A stretch of 64,000 nucleotides of DNA, taken from contig JBAKBP010001418.1 of assembly GCA_037953745.1 (NCBI GenBank), positions 1-64,000 on the forward strand, read 5' to 3'. The first letter of the stretch is position 1. Each line of letters opens with the position of its first letter. Positions 61,032 to 64,000 of this stretch are shown piece after piece. Position numbers and translations under genes: made by a program. Origin of the DNA: Lithodes maja. Lineage: Eukaryota; Arthropoda; Malacostraca; Decapoda; Lithodidae. The notes under the pieces are model-generated. The model had not been told where the DNA came from. It made no database searches and saw only the letters and a list, made by a program, of their open reading frames with translations.

Positions 61032-63928
61032 TTGGATAAATCTCCACCAACACGACCCAAATTCAAAACCGTCAGGGATAACGACCGAGGACCGAGGACA
61101 GCCATGAATGTAAATGTAGATCCGACCAGAACCAAAAATTCGATGAAAGAACGTTCTGCGAGTTCTAAAACCGCAACTTTAAAGGTTTTCTATGCAAACG
61201 CTCGTAGCATACGCAATAAATTTTCAGATTTAGAGGAACTAGTGTTTACAGAAAATTATGATGTGATTGGCATAACAGAATCTTGGCTCAATACAGAAGA
61301 TAGAGACTTTTTAGCAGAGTATTCACTTCCCGGTTATGTAATGTTTGAGAACAGCCGAATAAATAAAAATGGAGGTGGCGTTTTATTTTATATCAAAGAA
61401 AGTCTTAACCCGACCCTCGTGTCAAAACCTCAAATTGTGAACGTCGACACATCTTTTGTGCTAATAAAGAATAATAAAGGTACAAAAATAATACTTGCGT
61501 TAATATACAGACCTCCAGCTCAATCAGTGCAAACTGACCGAGAAATTTACGAACAAATTGCAGATGTAAGTAACTCACAAGATACCGTAATTTTTGGCGA
61601 CTTTAATTTACCTGTGACCAAGTGGGGCGATACTCTTACTTCACACTCCGGACATGACTTGTATACGAACTTGCAAGAGAGTTCGCTTTATCAATTTGTT
61701 CGAACGCCGACCCGTGGTAATAACGTTCTTGACATTGTACTGTACTTGCAACAAAAGAAGAATTGATAGAGAATTTGAATGTTGGTGATGAATTCAGTAA
61801 CAGCGACCATCGTACGATAACTTTCACTTTAAAGTTTACTAGTAACGAACCAAATAGTAGCATCGAAAAAGTCCCTAATTTCAAGAAAGCAAACTTCCAT
61901 AAACTTAGAGCTATGTTTAAAGAAACTGACTGGAGCTTTTTAATTAACAATAACGACATAAATACATCTTGGAAGTTATTCGAAACCACTTACCTAAAAG
62001 CAGTGCAAGACTGCATACCATCGAAAATACGGCGTCCAGGCCATAATAATAAGCCCAAATGGTGGAATAAAGATATTTCAAACTGCCTGCTTGCTAAAAA
62101 ATTTGCTAATGATAGATTAAAATCCTCACAAAATGACGAAGAACGGGTGAAATTTGTAGAGCTACGACGCAAAGCCAAAAAGTTAATTAAGCAAAGTAAA
62201 AAGACCTTAGAGTTACATATTGCGAATCAAAGTAAAACAAACCCGAAAGAATTTTATAGTTATATCAGAAAGAAAAAAGTAGTTACTTCAACTGTTGGAC
62301 CGTTGGAAGACTGCATTTCACACAACCACTTACGCCAACAACACAACCTACACTCAATGAGAGCTCTGTGGGAAAGCCCGATCGTGGCCGTGGCCTTCCT
62401 CAGGGACTCGGGGCTGTTCGGCCAGGCAGCTTAGGGAACAACAACAACAACAACAACTGTTGGACCGTTAGTCGATGAAAAAGGAGAATACACCAAAGAT
62501 GAAGTACAAATGAGTAATGCCCTCAATACCTTCTTTGCATCAGTTTTTACAACAGAAGACCTCAGTGATATCCCTACACCATCGCCGATTCAGATTGATA
62601 ATTCAGATGTTCTAAGCAATATCACCGTTACAGAGAGAGAAGTATTGAATTGTTTAGATAAACTCAAAGTAAATAAAACGCCAGGACCTGATACAATCTC
62701 GCCTAGAGTTCTAAAGGAAGCTAAGAATGAGCTCTCCAAACCACTGACATTACTATTCAATAAATCCTTGCAGTCTGGAACTATGCCTGATCAGTGGAAG
62801 CTAGCCAACGTAACACCGATATTCAAAAAAGGCAGCAAATCCCTACCCAGTAACTATCGTCCAATTAGCTTAACCTCAGTTGTATGTAAAATGCTAGAAA
62901 CGGTCATACGAGACAGACTCGTAAATCACTTAGAGGAAAATAACATACTTAAAGATACTCAACACGGCTTTCGTAAAAAACGTTCCTGTTTAACAAACCT
63001 CTTAGACTTCTTCCATGATATCCTCAACCTCTACGATGAGAGTAAAGCTGTAGATATTATATACCTTGATTTTCAAAAGGCATTTGACAAAGTTCCCCAC
63101 AAACGTTTACTGCTAAAACTAAAAGCGCATGGAATACAAGACGGTGTGTTGAAATGGATAGAAAATTGGCTCAACAACAGAAAGCAAAGAGTAGTCATAA
63201 ACGGTAAGGCATCTAAATGGACCAATGTAAGTAGCGGGGTACCCCAGGGATCGGTACTAGGACCAATTCTCTTTCTAATTTACATCAACGACATAGATGA
63301 GGGTCTCACCTGCACAATCTCAAAATTTGCTGACGATACAAAAATTGCAAATAGCGTACTCTCAAAAGAACAAGTTGACGATATGCAACACAATCTAGAT
63401 AAATTGTCATGTTGGGCCCAAATTTGGCAAATGAGTTTCAATGCGGATAAATGTAAAGTACTACATGTCGGATACCTAAATGAGAAAGCAAACTATTCGA
63501 TGAATGGCACTCAGCTTAAGAATGTAAACAGAGAAACTGATCTGGGAGTAACAATATCGAGTAACCTAAAACCGAGTCAACAATGTTCAGAAGTTGTTAA
63601 GAAGGCAAACAAAATAATTGGCTTTATAGGCAGGTCATTTGAGCATAAATCCAAAGAAGTTATCCTAACCCTTTACAATTCCTTAGTCCGCCCTCTTCTG
63701 GAATACTGCGTTCAATCCTGGTGCCCTTATTACCAAAAAGATATAAACAAGCTAGAACGAGTTCAACGTAGAGTTACCAAAATGATACCTAGCCTAAAGA
63801 ACAAACCATACGAAGAGCGTCTTAGAGAATTAAATCTATTTCCTTTAACCCAGCGCAGATTAAGAGGCGACTTAATTCAAGTGTTCAAAATCATCAAAGG
63901 CATCGACAATATGAACTGTAGTAAGTCC
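61032..63928 (+). pseudogene. LINE-F ORF2: endonuclease-reverse transcriptase, one frameshift and one SINE insertion
   Basis: Endonuclease: LKVFYANARSIRNKF, ITESWL, NKNGGGVLFYI, FGDFNLPVTKWG. A frame change near 61745-61765 separates this from SNSDHRTITF and the linker to ~62304. After the SINE (62305-62455) the frame resumes with FFASVFTTEDL, NKTPGPDTISPRVLKEA, NYRPISLTS, HGFRKKRSC, IYLDFQKAFDKVPHKR, SGVPQGSVLGPILFLIY, FADDTKI and RPLLEYCVQSWCPYY. The protein breaks off after FKIIKGIDNMN, where LINE-E sequence begins. Without frameshift and SINE it would be almost complete. Confidence 0.88.
62305..62455 (+). mobile_element. Short S1-tailed SINE in LINE-F with 14-bp target duplication
   Basis: ACTGTTGGACCGTT occurs at 62291-62304 and again at 62456-62469. 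The inserted 151 bp ends CCAGGCAGCTTAGGGAACAA plus (CAA)n, the same 3' end as the S1 elements at 25664 and 49981, but its first ~70 bp are different. Confidence 0.88.
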
Positions 63929-63978
63929 TATCTCCTATTCTCTTTCTAATTTTTATAAATGATCTCCTTAACTGTACC
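63929..63978 (+). mobile_element. LINE-E fragment (50 bp visible)
   Basis: TCCTATCTCCTATTCTCTTT and the following bases match the complement of 55690-55743, encoding SPILFLIFINDLLNCTL in frame. It is probably the 5' end of a truncated LINE-E insertion whose remainder continues beyond the TTAA element. Confidence 0.8.
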
Positions 63979-63982
63979 TTAA

Positions 63983-64000
63983 CCCTTCGACCCCGGGTGG
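63983..64000. mobile_element. Start of a TTAA-flanked element at the window edge
   Basis: TTAA at 63979-63982 is followed by CCCTTCGACCCCGGG, resembling the left ends at 6496 and 17146. The intact LINE-E copy reads CTGTACCTTAATTCC at this point, so the insertion is at a native TTAA. The rest lies outside. Confidence 0.6.

Larger units (their letters stand above)
60612..63928 (+). mobile_element. LINE-F: CR1-type LINE with ORF1 esterase domain
   Basis: It contains the end of an ORF1 with an SGNH/GDSL esterase fold and an ORF2 with endonuclease and RT, the classic CR1 layout. It is 5' truncated within ORF1 and its 3' end is replaced by LINE-E sequence at ~63929. A SINE sits in the endonuclease-RT linker. 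Confidence 0.85.

Overview
This is a eukaryotic window, most likely from an arthropod with a repeat-rich genome. A decapod crustacean fits best: DIRS1-like elements, LINE tails ending in AATTAGGTGAGTAC-type repeats, and a host gene with introns over 5 kb. That assignment is inference. I see no bacterial operons, rRNA, CRISPR array or complete tRNA gene. Nearly all coding capacity belongs to transposable elements stacked inside one another. The only host gene I can support is two consecutive exons of an LRCH-family leucine-rich-repeat gene (50729-50873 and 58400-58635, + strand, matching splice phases).

Layout. 1-4113: LINE-A copy 1. Its ORF1 carries a PHD-like finger remnant and three CCCH fingers, overlaps ORF2 in the -1 frame, and has an A_AAA_AAC slippery heptamer at the start of the overlap. 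5252-16326: a terminal-inverted-repeat (TIR) element swollen by LINE-B, which holds a TTAA-flanked MITE and a head-to-tail train LINE-C / LINE-D / LINE-C. 16330-27424: a Tigger/pogo DNA transposon split by LINE-A copy 2 (itself holding two MITEs), a Ty3/Gypsy element with 97-bp LTRs (holding a third MITE) and a SINE. 27428-28305: two tRNA-derived SINEs and a TTAA MITE. 28771-38283: a structurally complete DIRS1-like tyrosine-recombinase retrotransposon. 38409-47681: an LTR element with 1.8-kb LTRs whose integrase lies before the reverse transcriptase, the Gmr1-type order. 47816-58399: smaller elements around and inside the LRCH intron, including a TTAA element with a 79-bp tandem array and two LINE-E copies in inverted orientation. 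59123-64000: a second, truncated DIRS-like element joined to a CR1-type LINE (LINE-F) that carries a SINE with a 14-bp target duplication, then a LINE-E scrap cut by the start of another TTAA element.

How it fits together. Relative ages can be read from who interrupts whom. TTAA elements and 381-bp MITEs interrupt LINE-A, LINE-B and the Gypsy element; the Gypsy element interrupts Tigger; LINE-C and LINE-D interrupt the 3' part of LINE-B. The Gmr1-like element (LTRs almost identical by eye) and the LINE-C pair look youngest. Most coding frames carry a few frameshifts or stops, so most copies are probably dead, although catalytic residues are often still visible. The points I rate highest are the Gmr1-like domain order, the candidate -1 frameshift site in LINE-A, the DIRS end architecture and the palindrome array in the DIRS leader.
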